From the NCBI RefSeq assembly GCF_030704535.1, contig NC_081822.1, forward strand, positions 9,355,001 through 9,419,000: a stretch of DNA of 64,000 nt. Direction: 5' to 3'. A program made the translations under genes and the position numbers. Numbering within the stretch: the first letter of the stretch is position 1; each line of letters opens with the position of its first letter. The DNA is from Vitis vinifera (Eukaryota; Streptophyta; Magnoliopsida; Vitales; Vitaceae). Shown here one piece after another: positions 1 through 9,400 of the stretch. The notes beneath the pieces were generated by a model that was not told the origin of the DNA, ran no database searches, and saw only the letters and a program-made list of their open reading frames with translations.

Positions 1-179
1 GTTTTGGACGAGTCGTTCGCAATTGTTGTTGAATGTTGGTACTTTGTTGTTGTTTGGAGGGGTTTTTGAGGGGTTTTTCTGACGGCTTTGAGTTAGGGTT
101 TGTGTATTTTCTGATTGCTTGGTCTGAACCATTTGCATTGTTTTTGCGTGTAGATTTTGCTTTGGCTTTGTGGTAAGAA

Positions 180-753
180 ATGGCTCCAAAAAAGATTGTT
201 TCGTCTGTCCGGGTCAGCGAGGCTAGCGAAAAGGCGATAGACAAATTAAATGCGAAGGAGTTCCGGGAGCGATTCCTGATCCCCCATGACGTATTGATAG
301 ACCTGGTGAACGAGGAGGCGGCTATGCCTACTGAGAAAGGTGGAAAAAACGCTATCCTCTTCACAAAGGAACAATTCAACGCGGGGCTCCGGTTCCCTCT
401 GCCGGCGTTGTTCAAGGAATTCCTCCACTTCTCTCAAATTCCCCCCATCTTTATTCACCCCAACCTTGTCCGGGTGCTGATGGGATGCAGCATCATCAAC
501 ATGCTGTACAGCCTCGACCTGACGCTACTGGAAGTGTTCTTTGTCTATTCCCTGAAGAAAGCAAAGAATGATATCTTCAGTGTGTCCGCTCACCTGCCCT
601 CCCTTCAAATGGTGACAGAACTGCCAGATTCGACAAAGGGAGGGGCGAAGGGGCTGGTGGCAGTCTGGGGTGGATGGGCGGGGCTATCGCAGCATCCGTC
701 GAGGCCTTTTTCTCCGAATTATACCCTAAAAGTTCCGGGTAATCTTGTTTTGC

Positions 754-820
<67 letters not shown>

Positions 821-2657
821 TTTTGCTTTGCTGATTTTTTCTGATCTTTCCGGGCGGAATTCTCACCTTTTGTTGCTGACAATGCAGGTTTGGAATTGAG
901 GGGCCACCTTGTGGATTGGGTGGAAAAGGCATCCTTTGCCTGTGTCTGCAAATTATTTGAAATAGACCCCAAGGAGAGGGCCTACAAAACATTGCTCTCG
1001 GCGCGGAATTTGACAGAGGTCGTCCGGGAGCCCCAGGAATATGTTATCAACATCCTTCCTAGGAAATTGGCAAAGGATGAGATAGTGCCTGGGGAGCATT
1101 ATACAGTGAAAGAGCTCCCCCTCTATCAGGAAGCTAAAGAAGCTGACGCTGAAAGGCGGCGAAAGCTCCTGGAGGATAGAGATCAGAAAAAGACTGAAGG
1201 CACTATCCGGAAGGCTCCCGGGCAGAAGCGGGGTCCGGACTCCCCTCCGAAGAAAACTTCAGGAAAAAGGGGGAAGCTGGTGAAGAAGCATGGGAAGGAT
1301 GCGAAGGAACCCACTCCTCCCAAGGAGTTTCCTCCTCCACAAACTACCTATGAGGGGGAAGTAATGATAGAGGAGCCAGTAAATGCTGCTCCGCATTCTA
1401 TCTCAAGCGGCCCCGGGCGCATGTCGGGGTTGAATCACTCAGGTCCCTCCTTAATCGCGGCTGCGCGTCTAGCCAACGTGGCTGAGGAAGCTGCATCTAT
1501 CAACCATCCGGGCAACCTCAATCCGGATGCAGCTGAAACGGCCCCGTTGGAGGAAGCGGGGGCAGAAAGCCAAAGTCAGCCTTCCGACGACCCGGATCGC
1601 CTGGCTATAGTCCTGGTGAAAGAGCCTCCCCTCAAGAAGCCGCGTTTGACGCGCGATCTACAGTCCGGACTCTTTGAGCGGCTTCAAGAGCGGCAGCAAG
1701 AGATTGAAATTAGTTGCGCTTCTGCCCATGACGCTCATCCGGATGGAGGCGAGGTGGAGATGGCTACTGAGACCTCAGCCGTTCCGGCAATAATTCCGGC
1801 TGAGGATGCATCCGGACCTATGTGCCCGGACGAAAATATGGGGGCTCCGATTCCGGGACACGAGCTACCCTCTCCTTCCTCATCCGAGGAGCAATCTGCT
1901 GATGATGCCGCTCCCGCTAGCCCTTTCAGCTACGCGGAGTTGGAAGCTAAGTTAAAGCAGATTACTCCTGACTGGAAAGCCATCAAGCCCTCTGCTAAGA
2001 TGTTTGATATGATAGAAACGGTACGCCGTTGTCTTGTGTTTTTGCTTTTTGACTTTTTGTTGCACTGATGTGTTTGTTGTAGTATGATTTATGTTTTTGC
2101 TTTTCTTGTTTGTGTGTTAGCTGGTGAGGGGCCTCCGCAGCATGTCTCAACAACACGCTCTTTTTACTCAGCTGCTGCAGACCGCAGACTATATGAGGAC
2201 CTTCTCCTCTCGGCACCAAGAGATTGAAAATCAACTGCGTCTGAGAATGGAGGAGGCTGAGGCCAGTCTATCCACCATGCGAGAGGAAAATGAAGCCCTC
2301 CGGGTGGAGTTGGCTGAGGCAAAGGGTCAAGAAGAATCAACTGCGGGCCGCCTTCATGAGGCGGAGGGTGAGGCAGCCCGGCTAAGGGATGAATTGAGTC
2401 GACTCCGGACAGAAGTTTTGAATGAAAAGAAACAGAAGGAAGACTTGCAGCTGCGTCTGGATGTGCAAAAAGAGGAACTTGAACGGGAGTTTGCTGTGGA
2501 AAGGGAGGAACTTGCAGCGGATTACCAGAGACAAGTGGATGATACATTTATCTTTGGGTATCGCTGCTGCATGAAGAAGAACGGTATAAAGCGAGATACC
2601 CCTTCAATTCCTCCAAGTGAAGAAAAGAAGCTCCATGAGAAACCTGCTCCCCGATAG
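180..2657 (+). CDS. Antisense gene (aORF) of the Tat retrotransposon, three exons
   Basis: Exons are 180-738, 888-2020 and 2121-2657, with GT-AG introns that keep frame. The product is about 742 residues. Exon 1 holds the conserved block found in plant retroelement aORF proteins (PNLVRVLMGC, LPDSTKGGAKG). Exon 2 continues it (LRGHLVDWVEKASFA, EYVINILPRKL, IVPGEHYTVKELP) and then becomes acidic, proline-rich and lysine-rich, with possible nuclear signals (PPKKTSGKRGKLVKKHGK). Exon 3 is a long coiled coil rich in Glu, Leu and Arg. The function of such proteins is unknown. Orientation is opposite to gag-pol and the two transcription units converge near 2760-2790. Intron 1 carries 62 consecutive T. 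Recognition is firm at the family level, less so for the exact exon ends. Confidence 0.75.
756..817 (+). repeat. Poly(T) tract of 62 bases
   Basis: An uninterrupted run of T lies inside the first intron of the antisense gene. It could act as an extended polypyrimidine tract. A tract this long is also prone to slippage and to sequencing error, so the exact length is uncertain. Confidence 0.9.
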
Positions 2658-2750
2658 TTTATATCTTCTTGCAATTTTTCTGCTGTAATTTTTCCTTCTG
2701 TATATTTTTGTGGTCCGGATGTCTTTTTGTAATTTACATTTACTCATATC

Positions 2751-2756
2751 AATAAA
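2751..2756 (+). terminator. Poly(A) signal AATAAA of the antisense gene
   Basis: A canonical AATAAA lies about 95 bp after the aORF stop codon and about 40 bp before the convergent end of pol. It supports a real plus-strand transcript. Confidence 0.55.
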
Positions 2757-2792
2757 ACTTACTTCTTTCTCATTTGCACTTGTGTACACTTT

Positions 2793-5700
2793 CTACTGAT
2801 AATACTGCTTTAAATTAAACACATTCCATGGTCTGAGTAACGGAGTGCCATCTAGCTTTTGTAAATGATAGGCTCCATTTTCATTTGCCTTAGACACTAT
2901 GTAGGGTCCCTCCCAATTGGCTTGGAATTTTCCTGCGCCTACTTCAGCAGTATTCTCAAAAACTTTTCTAAGTACTAGCGTACCATTTTTGAAGTTTCTG
3001 GGCCTGACTTTTCGATTGTAATGCGCTGATGCTCTTTGTTGATAATCTGCCATCCGGATGGATGCGCTTTCTCTGACTTCGTCTGCCCAGTCCAAATTTC
3101 TTCCTAGTTCCGTGTCGGCATCTTTTTGCTTTGCTGCATCAGTCCGGATAGTAGGAAGACCTATTTCAGTGGGAATGACTGCATCCATTCCATATGTGAG
3201 GGCAAAAGGAGTATTTCCTGTTGGTCGTCCGGGTGTGGTCCGATAGGCCCACAGGACGCCGGGTAGTTCCTCCACCCACTTCCCTTTGGCTCGCTCCAGC
3301 CTTTTTTTCAAGGCATTGACTAGAGTTTTGTTTGTGGCTTCCGCCTGGCCATTGCTTTGAGGATAACGTGGCGTGGAGTATGAATTCTGGATATTCAATT
3401 CCGAACAGAAATTCCTGAATGCAATGCTGTCAAATTGTGGACCGTTGTCAGCTATGATGATTTGGGGAATCCCATAACGGCAAACAATGTTCTTCCATAC
3501 GAACTTGGTAACATCTTTATCTTTGATGCTTGCATATGCTTCAGCTTCTACCCATTTACTGAAGTAATCAGTGGCGACAAGAAGGAATTTCTTTTGGGCG
3601 GGTGCTGCTGGGAGGGGTCCCACTATGTCCATGCCCCACTGCGCGAAAGGCCATGGGCTTGAGACCGATTTTAATGCGATTGATGGTATATGTGGAATGG
3701 GAGCGTATCTTTGACATTTATCACATTTTTGGACATATGCTGCCGCGTCTTTCTTCATTGTTGGCCAATAGTATCCTTGTGAATGAGCTCTATGTGCTAG
3801 GGATCGTCCTCCCGTATGATTTCCGCATACTCCTTCATGTAACTCAGCTAACACATACTGGGCCTCTGAATGCCCAAGACAGCGAAGATAAGGCCCTGTG
3901 AAGGATCGCTTGTACAGGTGCCCCCCAATCAGGGTGAAACGGGCAGCTTGCACCCGGATTTTGTGCCCTCGTTTAGGATCTTCGGGTAAAGTTCCTGTCC
4001 GGAGATATTCTGCAATATCATGCGTCCACTCTTGATCATCCGCTTGGTTTGCTTCAATGGAGTTGCAAGTGGAATTTTCTGCGACAGAGGGATTGGCTTG
4101 TACATGGATAGGCAATAGAATGGCTTCTCTGATGGGGAGGGAAGCAGCTATACCGGCCAAGGCGTCAGCGCGCCCGTTGTCAGCTCGCTTAATTTTTTCA
4201 ATTGTCCACTCGGTGAATTGCTGTAAGGTGCTTCTTACTTTGGCCAAGTATCGCGCCATGCGTGAGTCCTTAGCCTCATATTCTTTCTGGACATGCCTTA
4301 CCACTAGTTGCGAGTCGCTGTAGATTCGGAGTTTGGAGACGGATAGCGCAAGAGCGAGGTCCAATCCGGACAGGATGGCCTCGTATTCTGCTTCATTGTT
4401 AGACGCGGAGAATCCCAGCCGGATGGCCTGCTCCAGATGTTCCCCAGTTGGGGACTGCAATAAGAGCCCAACTCCAGAGCCTGATGAGCGTGAGGCTCCG
4501 TCAACTCGTAGAGTCCACCACTCCTGTTCACCTGATTCGTGGTGCTGGTCGGGTCTTCGTGAATATTCGAGCACGAAGTCGGCCATTACTTGGCCTTTTT
4601 TGGATAATCTGGGTTGGAATTCGATTCCAAATTCGCTCAATTCGATGGCCCACTGTAGCATTCGCCCAGTTAAATCTGGCTTGTGTAGAATGCTACGAAG
4701 GGGCTGGTCGGTCAGTACAATCACTGGGTGAGCTTGAAAATAGGGGCGGAGCTTTTGAGCAGCACTTCGAAGAGCTAAGGCTGTTAGCTCCATTTTTGAA
4801 TACCTGGTTTCTACATCTGCCAAAGCTCTGCTGACATAGTAGACAGGTTTCTGCTCCTTTGGCGAAGGGCAGCGGAATAGAACGGCGCTGATTGCCCATT
4901 CTGAGACAGCTAAATACATATATAGCTTCTCCTTTGGCATGGGGCTGCTCAAGATGGGCGGATGCATAAGACAGTGTTTAATTCTTTCCAACGCGTTTTG
5001 GCAATTGTCCGTCCATCCCTGCGTTCCAGCTTTTCGTATCGCTAAGAAGAAGGGTCGCAACTCGTCAGTGAAGCGGGCTATAAAACGTCCTAACGCAACG
5101 AGCTTGCCTGTGAGGCGTTGTAACTCCTTTTTGTTCCTGGGAGGAGGTGTCTCCATGACTGCTTTGACTTGATCCGGGCTGACTTCTATGCCTCTTTGGC
5201 TGACCATAAATCCCAGAAATTTGCCAGCACTCACGCCAAAGGCACATTTGGAAGGATTTAGCTTCATGTCATACTTTCGCAAGAGGTAAAATACTTCTTG
5301 TAAATGGAGGATATGCTGCTCTCGAGTTTTGCTTTTAACCACGATATCGTCAATGTATACCTCGACCGAGCGGCCTATCAGAGGTTTGAAGATTTTAGTC
5401 ATCAATCTTTGATACGTGGCGCCAGCGTTTTTGAGTCCGAATGGCATGACTTTGTAGCAATAGAGGCCGTGTGGCGTTATGAATGCTGTTTTTTCTTCGT
5501 CATCCGGAGACATGGGAATTTGGTGATAGCCGGAGAAGGCATCCAAGAAAGAGAGCATCCCTTGCCCGGAAGTGGAATCCACAATTTGATCTATCCGCGG
5601 TAAGGGAAAACTGTCCTTTGGACATGCATTATTGAGATTGGTGTAATCAACACAGATTCGCCATTTGCCCTCTTTCTTTGGTACCACTACTACATTTGCC

Positions 5701-6056
5701 AACCAATCCGGATAATATACCTCTCTGATGAATCCGGCTTCCAACAATTTGTTAATTTCTTCTTGGATAACTCTTTGTCTATCCGGGTGAAATCGTCTAA
5801 TCTTCTGTCGAATGGGTCTGGCTGCTGGAAAGACGTTAAGCTTGTGAGAGGCGATAGAGGGATGAATTCCCTTCATATCCGAATGTGTCCATGCGAAGAT
5901 GTCATGGTTACTTCGAAGGATATTCTGTATGCTCTGGGTTTCTTCTTGTGTCATGAGGGAACTGATGTTTGTGAGGTGATCATTCTCTTCTGAGATTTGG
6001 ATTGTTTGTAAGGGATCTGCTACCGGGGGATCCTTGTCCACCGGACCCAATAATTG
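2793..6056 (-). CDS. pol: Pol polyprotein: reverse transcriptase, two RNase H domains, integrase
   Basis: The frame of about 1085 residues is uninterrupted. Reverse transcriptase covers roughly residues 100-270 with MPFGLKNAGATYQRL and the catalytic YIDD at about 232-235. The first RNase H follows (about 360-490). A second, archaeal-type RNase H starts at RVDGASRSSGSGVGLLL and includes SNNEAEYEA and YSDSQLVV. Integrase has the zinc-binding H-H-C-C region (HEGVCGNHTGG to CDKCQRY) and a D-D-E core (MDIVGPLP, IIADNGPQF, QSNGQAEATNK). Pol is in the same frame as gag, so it would be made by readthrough of the UAG at 6059-6057 and not from its own start. The stop at 2795-2793 lies about 40 bp from the poly(A) signal of the convergent antisense gene. 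Confidence 0.95.
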   Translation of the reverse strand, partial: QLLGPVDKDPPVADPLQTIQISEENDHLTNISSLMTQEETQSIQNILRSNHDIFAWTHSDMKGIHPSIASHKLNVFPAARPIRQKIRRFHPDRQRVIQEEINKLLEAGFIREVYYPDWLANVVVVPKKEGKWRICVDYTNLNNACPKDSFPLPRIDQIVDSTSGQGMLSFLDAFSGYHQIPMSPDDEEKTAFITPHGLYCYKVMPFGLKNAGATYQRLMTKIFKPLIGRSVEVYIDDIVVKSKTREQHILHLQEVFYLLRKYDMKLNPSKCAFGVSAGKFLGFMVSQRGIEVSPDQVKAVMETPPPRNKKELQRLTGKLVALGRFIARFTDELRPFFLAIRKAGTQGWTDNCQNALERIKHCLMHPPILSSPMPKEKLYMYLAVSEWAISAVLFRCPSPKEQKPVYYVSRALADVETRYSKMELTALALRSAAQKLRPYFQAHPVIVLTDQPLRSILHKPDLTGRMLQWAIELSEFGIEFQPRLSKKGQVMADFVLEYSRRPDQHHESGEQEWWTLRVDGASRSSGSGVGLLLQSPTGEHLEQAIRLGFSASNNEAEYEAILSGLDLALALSVSKLRIYSDSQLVVRHVQKEYEAKDSRMARYLAKVRSTLQQFTEWTIEKIKRADNGRADALAGIAASLPIREAILLPIHVQANPSVAENSTCNSIEANQADDQEWTHDIAEYLRTGTLPEDPKRGHKIRVQAARFTLIGGHLYKRSFTGPYLRCLGHSEAQYVLAELHEGVCGNHTGGRSLAHRAHSQGYYWPTMKKDAAAYVQKCDKCQRYAPIPHIPSIALKSVSSPWPFAQWGMDIVGPLPAAPAQKKFLLVATDYFSKWVEAEAYASIKDKDVTKFVWKNIVCRYGIPQIIIADNGPQFDSIAFRNFCSELNIQNSYSTPRYPQSNGQAEATNKTLVNALKKRLERAKGKWVEELPGVLWAYRTTPGRPTGNTPFALTYGMDAVIPTEIGLPTIRTDAAKQKDADTELGRNLDWADEVRESASIRMADYQQRASAHYNRKVRPRNFKNGTLVLRKVFENTAEVGAGKFQANWEGPYIVSKANENGAYHLQKLDGTPLLRPWNVFNLKQYYQ

Positions 6057-6062
6057 CTATTG
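6051..6062 (-). promoter_or_regulatory. Leaky-stop (readthrough) context between gag and pol
   Basis: On the minus strand the codons are CAA TAG CAA TTA, the same as the tobamovirus replicase readthrough motif (stop followed by CARYYA). The frame continues open on both sides. This strongly suggests that a small fraction of ribosomes insert an amino acid and make Gag-Pol. Confidence 0.8.
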
Positions 6063-8342
6063 GTCGCGCGCAATGCTAGGTTCAGGGGGAGATGCATCTT
6101 CCTGGTTAGCGACTGCTTCACGTGCTATTTGGTAGCACTGGCGAGCGGCTAACTGGCTGCCATACAAGTCAGTTTGCCCTTCATTGGTGAGGAAACTCAC
6201 CATTTGATGATATGTGGAGGGGATGGCTTTCATGTAGTGAAGCCATGTGCGTCCCAAGATGATATTGAAGGGTGACAATTCTTGCACCACCGAGAATTGC
6301 ACGTTGAGAGTGACTGGTCCAGCTCGAACCGGCAGTATAATGTCTCCTAAGGATGTTGTTGATGATCCGTTGAATCCAGATAAGATTCGTCCGGGGTTTT
6401 CGAGACCTGCGAGACTGTGTCCCATATGGCCAATGACTGATGCTTGTACTAGATCGGCTGAACTGCCTGGATCAACCAAGATACGTCTTACATCAAAATC
6501 TCCTATTTCTAGAGAGAGGATGAGGGCGTCGCGATGTGGCTGTAGCGTCCGGGTGGGATCTACTGGTGGGAAAATGATTGTCCCATCTATGGGGCGAGGG
6601 CCCTCTCCAGTAAGACCCGGCCGGATGGAATTAATGCGCTCGCGTATTGACGCGGCCCGCAGCAATTTCTGCCTTTTACGCCTGGAATCGTATTCCTCGT
6701 CAGACGGGCCCCCATTGATATAGTTTATCACAGCCTTGGGGGCGACTGGGGCCCTCGGGGCCTCAGAGTTATGATGCTGAGATACGTCCCTTCCTCCAGT
6801 ATCTGAGCGGAGGTACTGTTTTAAATGTCCTGCTTTGATGAGCCTTTCAACTAGATACTGGAGGGATCGACACGTCTCTGTTGTATGACCATGGTCTTTG
6901 TGGAAGGCGCATTTCTTGCTGCGGTCTCTTATGGATGGGTCCGTTTCGAGGGGTCTAGGCCACCTGAAGTCGGACAACCCTTGGATCATTGGGAGAAGTT
7001 TTTCGTATGATACGGATAGGGGTGTGGCGGGCGGCCTATTCGGACGACTCGGCCCGTCCTGTCTTCGGTCAACTGGTTTTGGACGGTCTGGAGGCTTGGC
7101 ATGCCTGTCCGCATTATCTCTAGAAGCCCGTCCGGCAACCAAAACTTGTTGAGTGGCTGCACGCACGTCATCTTCGAGCATTGAATATTTGTTAGCACGT
7201 CTGAACAAATCGTCCATCGTTGTGGGAGGCTTTTTTGCCAGTGATTCAAAAAATGGAGTGCCCGGACAAATGCTTCTCTTGAAGATTTGTAGGACAGCAT
7301 CCATGCTGCAAACCTCTATTTGGAGTACGGCTTGGCCAAATCGCTTCACAAATTCCCTCAAGGATTCGTTGTCTCTCATTTTTATGTTCTGGAGGGTGCT
7401 GATATTCTGCTTGTGTCGAGCAGAGCACAAGTACTGTCCCACGAATGCTTCAGAGAGGTCCCTGAAATTGTCAATAGAGTTAGGAGGTAGGCGATGAAAC
7501 CATGAGAGGGCCTGCCCTTGAAGGCTGGCAGGGAATACTTTGCATAATAATGCATCGTTGCCAATATCGAGCGTCATAAGCTGTCGATAGTGCATGATGT
7601 GATCGAAGGGATCGTTGGTCCCATCGTATGTGGAAAACTTTGGTACGAGGAATCCTCTTGGGGGCTCGTAATGGGTGATATGAGAGCAAAAGGGCGTGGA
7701 GAGCATGTCATCCAGCCTTTTGCTGATGGAGCCAATGGGTGGCTCGTTTGGGAGGTTTCTCCCGGCTGGTCGTTCCGCTAGGTGTGAATGAACGTTCCGC
7801 ATCGCTAGGGTGACTATGGGGTCACGATGCGGAGGTACGTTCTGCACCATGGGAGCGATCATAGGATCGGGGCGTGGCGCCCGGGTTGTGGCTGCTGGTG
7901 GCCTTGATCTCCCAGGCTCTTGTGGGCCTAGTCTTGCGCGCATAGAACTTGACAACTGTGATTTTCTATCACGCTGTCTTTTTGCTGAGAAATGAGTGGA
8001 ATCTGAGCTTTCCTCACGGGGAGCTCGAGGCATGGGTGTGCGTGGCTCATGGGGCCTTGCGTTGTACGTTCCTGGGATAGCTCCTGTTGACCCAGGATAT
8101 ATTGATTCTGGCTCTGGCTTTGAGTTTGCCACCTGGCCTTTTGAGCGCTGACGACGAGGAGGTCCTGATGTTGAGGCTTGAATGCGTAACACAGCGTTTT
8201 CTTCCCTTAACCTCTCCGTCTCCTGGAGGAGAGCTTTTAGCTGTTTTTCGCTTGCCAACTGTCTTTTTTCGATGGCTTGACGCCATTCGTGATTATCTTC
8301 TTCCTCTCTACCAGATGATCGACTTTGGGAAGGTGTGGCCAT
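6057..8342 (-). CDS. gag: Gag and aspartic protease polyprotein of the retrotransposon
   Basis: The frame gives about 761 residues from the ATG that starts MATPSQ. It stays open further upstream, but that ATG is the first one. The N-terminal part is basic and coiled-coil-like with long low-complexity stretches. The middle holds the retrotransposon gag domain (FLVPKFSTYDGTNDPFDHI, then QALSWFHRLP). A Cys/His cluster, CAFHKDHGHTTETC, follows and may bind RNA. Near the C-terminus RRILVDPGSSADLV marks the retroviral-type aspartic protease active site. Here it reads DPGS rather than the usual DTGS, a variant I believe is common in this lineage. Gag packages element RNA in virus-like particles and the protease cuts the polyprotein. 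The frame ends at a single UAG directly before pol. Confidence 0.93.
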   Translation of the reverse strand: MATPSQSRSSGREEEDNHEWRQAIEKRQLASEKQLKALLQETERLREENAVLRIQASTSGPPRRQRSKGQVANSKPEPESIYPGSTGAIPGTYNARPHEPRTPMPRAPREESSDSTHFSAKRQRDRKSQLSSSMRARLGPQEPGRSRPPAATTRAPRPDPMIAPMVQNVPPHRDPIVTLAMRNVHSHLAERPAGRNLPNEPPIGSISKRLDDMLSTPFCSHITHYEPPRGFLVPKFSTYDGTNDPFDHIMHYRQLMTLDIGNDALLCKVFPASLQGQALSWFHRLPPNSIDNFRDLSEAFVGQYLCSARHKQNISTLQNIKMRDNESLREFVKRFGQAVLQIEVCSMDAVLQIFKRSICPGTPFFESLAKKPPTTMDDLFRRANKYSMLEDDVRAATQQVLVAGRASRDNADRHAKPPDRPKPVDRRQDGPSRPNRPPATPLSVSYEKLLPMIQGLSDFRWPRPLETDPSIRDRSKKCAFHKDHGHTTETCRSLQYLVERLIKAGHLKQYLRSDTGGRDVSQHHNSEAPRAPVAPKAVINYINGGPSDEEYDSRRKRQKLLRAASIRERINSIRPGLTGEGPRPIDGTIIFPPVDPTRTLQPHRDALILSLEIGDFDVRRILVDPGSSADLVQASVIGHMGHSLAGLENPGRILSGFNGSSTTSLGDIILPVRAGPVTLNVQFSVVQELSPFNIILGRTWLHYMKAIPSTYHQMVSFLTNEGQTDLYGSQLAARQCYQIAREAVANQEDASPPEPSIARDQ

Positions 8343-8380
8343 CTTTGCCAGTGACTGAATCAAAATAAAAAGTAAAAGTT

Positions 8381-8398
8381 TCCCACAGACGGCGCCAA
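8381..8398 (-). other. Primer binding site (tRNA primer)
   Basis: Read on the minus strand this is TTGGCGCCGTCTGTGGGA, immediately after the LTR. TGGCGCCGT matches the 3' end of plant tRNA-Asp, and the rest diverges from it. This partial match is typical of Tat-type gypsy elements. Confidence 0.8.
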
Positions 8399-8639
8399 TG
8401 TTGTCGCCTCGCGTGTCCGATGGTCCACGTTGCTGCTATATGGATGGACACGTGATTCTCAACACACAAGGGGTTCTTGATTCAGTGGTTGCACCTGCAA
8501 AAGGCATCCGGACAGAGTGTCCGGACGCACCCTCCGATGGTTTTATTAGCCATGGTGAGAAAGAGATATATCAATCAGTTGGCTTTTTTCTAGGTATCAA
8601 GAGGTTACCAGGAGATCCCCTTTCTTCTTCGTGCGAAGG

Positions 8640-8648
8640 TATATATAT
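8640..8648 (-). promoter_or_regulatory. Likely TATA box of the LTR promoter
   Basis: A TATATATAT run lies inside the LTR in the orientation of gag-pol. Transcription would begin about 25-35 bases downstream, near 8610. That would divide the LTR into U3 (9235 to about 8611) and R-U5 (about 8610 to 8399). This is inferred from sequence only. Confidence 0.5.
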
Positions 8649-9108
8649 CCAGCTTCAGGGGTACTGTTCCTCTCATTAATGGTGAGGAGATCTTTTCTGT
8701 TGTGATGATGACAATAGGTGTTAGTAGGAGCAATATCATCCTATGAATGGCTGTCAGAGACTATGGTAGGTGATGCGGCCGTCAGAGATCGTGGGAAGCG
8801 ATTATGCAGAATGATCGTGGGAAGTGACTTGCTGTCACTTCCTCTTGTCTTCTCATTCTGCAGGTGATGGGATGTGGACCATGGCTGCTTGTTGTGGTTG
8901 CGTGTAAGACTCGCTTTACTTTAATTGACCATCCAGAAGATTTATATCCGGATGGCTCATGCTGACTATCCGGATGTGTTGTGGAGACTATCCGGATGTG
9001 TACGCTCTGCCAGCGTCGTTTGCTCTTCCTTGGATAGGAGAAGATGAAACGTCGTTTGCCTTTCCTTGAGGCGGTCCGGATAGGATGTCTATACCATGCA
9101 TATCCTTA

Positions 9109-9172
9109 GGGGAATCCGGATAATGATGGTCCGGCTGATAGGGGAATCCGGATAATGATGGTCCGGCTGATA
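9109..9172 (-). repeat. Two perfect 32 bp tandem copies in the LTR U3 region
   Basis: The 32-base unit beginning GGGGAATCCGGATAATG occurs twice head to tail (9109-9140 and 9141-9172). Each copy holds a TCCGGA palindrome and a GGTCCGGCTGATA block. Further TATCCGGATG copies lie nearby at about 8945, 8967 and 8990. Its place upstream of the TATA box suggests enhancer-like repeats. Confidence 0.85.
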
Positions 9173-9235
9173 ACACGTGCCACGCGTCACTATGAGCCGC
9201 GTGCCACGTGTTTCCCAAGGGGAGGGGTCCCTACA

Positions 9236-9400
9236 TTAGTAGCACAGATGGTACCAGGAGGGCACACTCAAGCACCTTAAGGCTTGGTCTTGAGTTCGAA
9301 TCCTGGGGACGTCACCCCAAGGGCCAAATAAACAAATGGCCCCATAAGACTTTGCGCTGTCCGGCCCAACCCGGACACCAGAGCAAAAAGGCCGACGTTT
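9236..9400 (+). mobile_element. tRNA-derived SINE-like unit, copy A
   Basis: It carries an RNA polymerase III A box (TAGCACAGATGG at 9240-9251) and B box (GTTCGAATCC at 9294-9303), then a body ending in CCAAATAAACAAATGG and a further divergent tail. It begins immediately next to the LTR. It is clearly related to copies B and C but more diverged. Confidence 0.65.

Larger units (their letters stand above)
1..9235 (-). mobile_element. Ty3/gypsy LTR retrotransposon, Tat-like lineage (3' end beyond window)
   Basis: The element reads right to left: 5' LTR, primer binding site, gag-protease, pol, then a long region carrying a gene on the opposite strand. Pol has the gypsy order of reverse transcriptase, RNase H and integrase. 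A second, archaeal-type RNase H follows the first, and together with the antisense gene this is the hallmark of the Tat group (Grande, Ogre and relatives). All three coding units are open, so the copy looks young. The 3' LTR and the left target duplication lie outside the window, so LTR divergence cannot be used to date it. The grape element Gret1 is a plausible relative, but I cannot confirm that from memory. Confidence 0.93.
8399..9235 (-). repeat. 5' LTR of the gypsy element
   Basis: The plus strand runs from TGTTGTCGCC at 8399 to CCCTACA at 9235, so the LTR has the usual 5'-TG...CA-3' ends with a short TGT/ACA inverted repeat. It is about 837 bp long. It directly abuts the primer binding site, which fixes its inner edge. 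The outer edge is inferred from the TG/CA rule and from the start of SINE-like sequence at 9236. The second LTR is absent from the window, so the outer boundary is less certain than the inner one. Confidence 0.8.

Noticed and set aside
2164..2547. Minus-strand frame in exon 3 of the antisense retroelement gene
   Set aside because: Proline-rich shadow of the coiled-coil coding exon.
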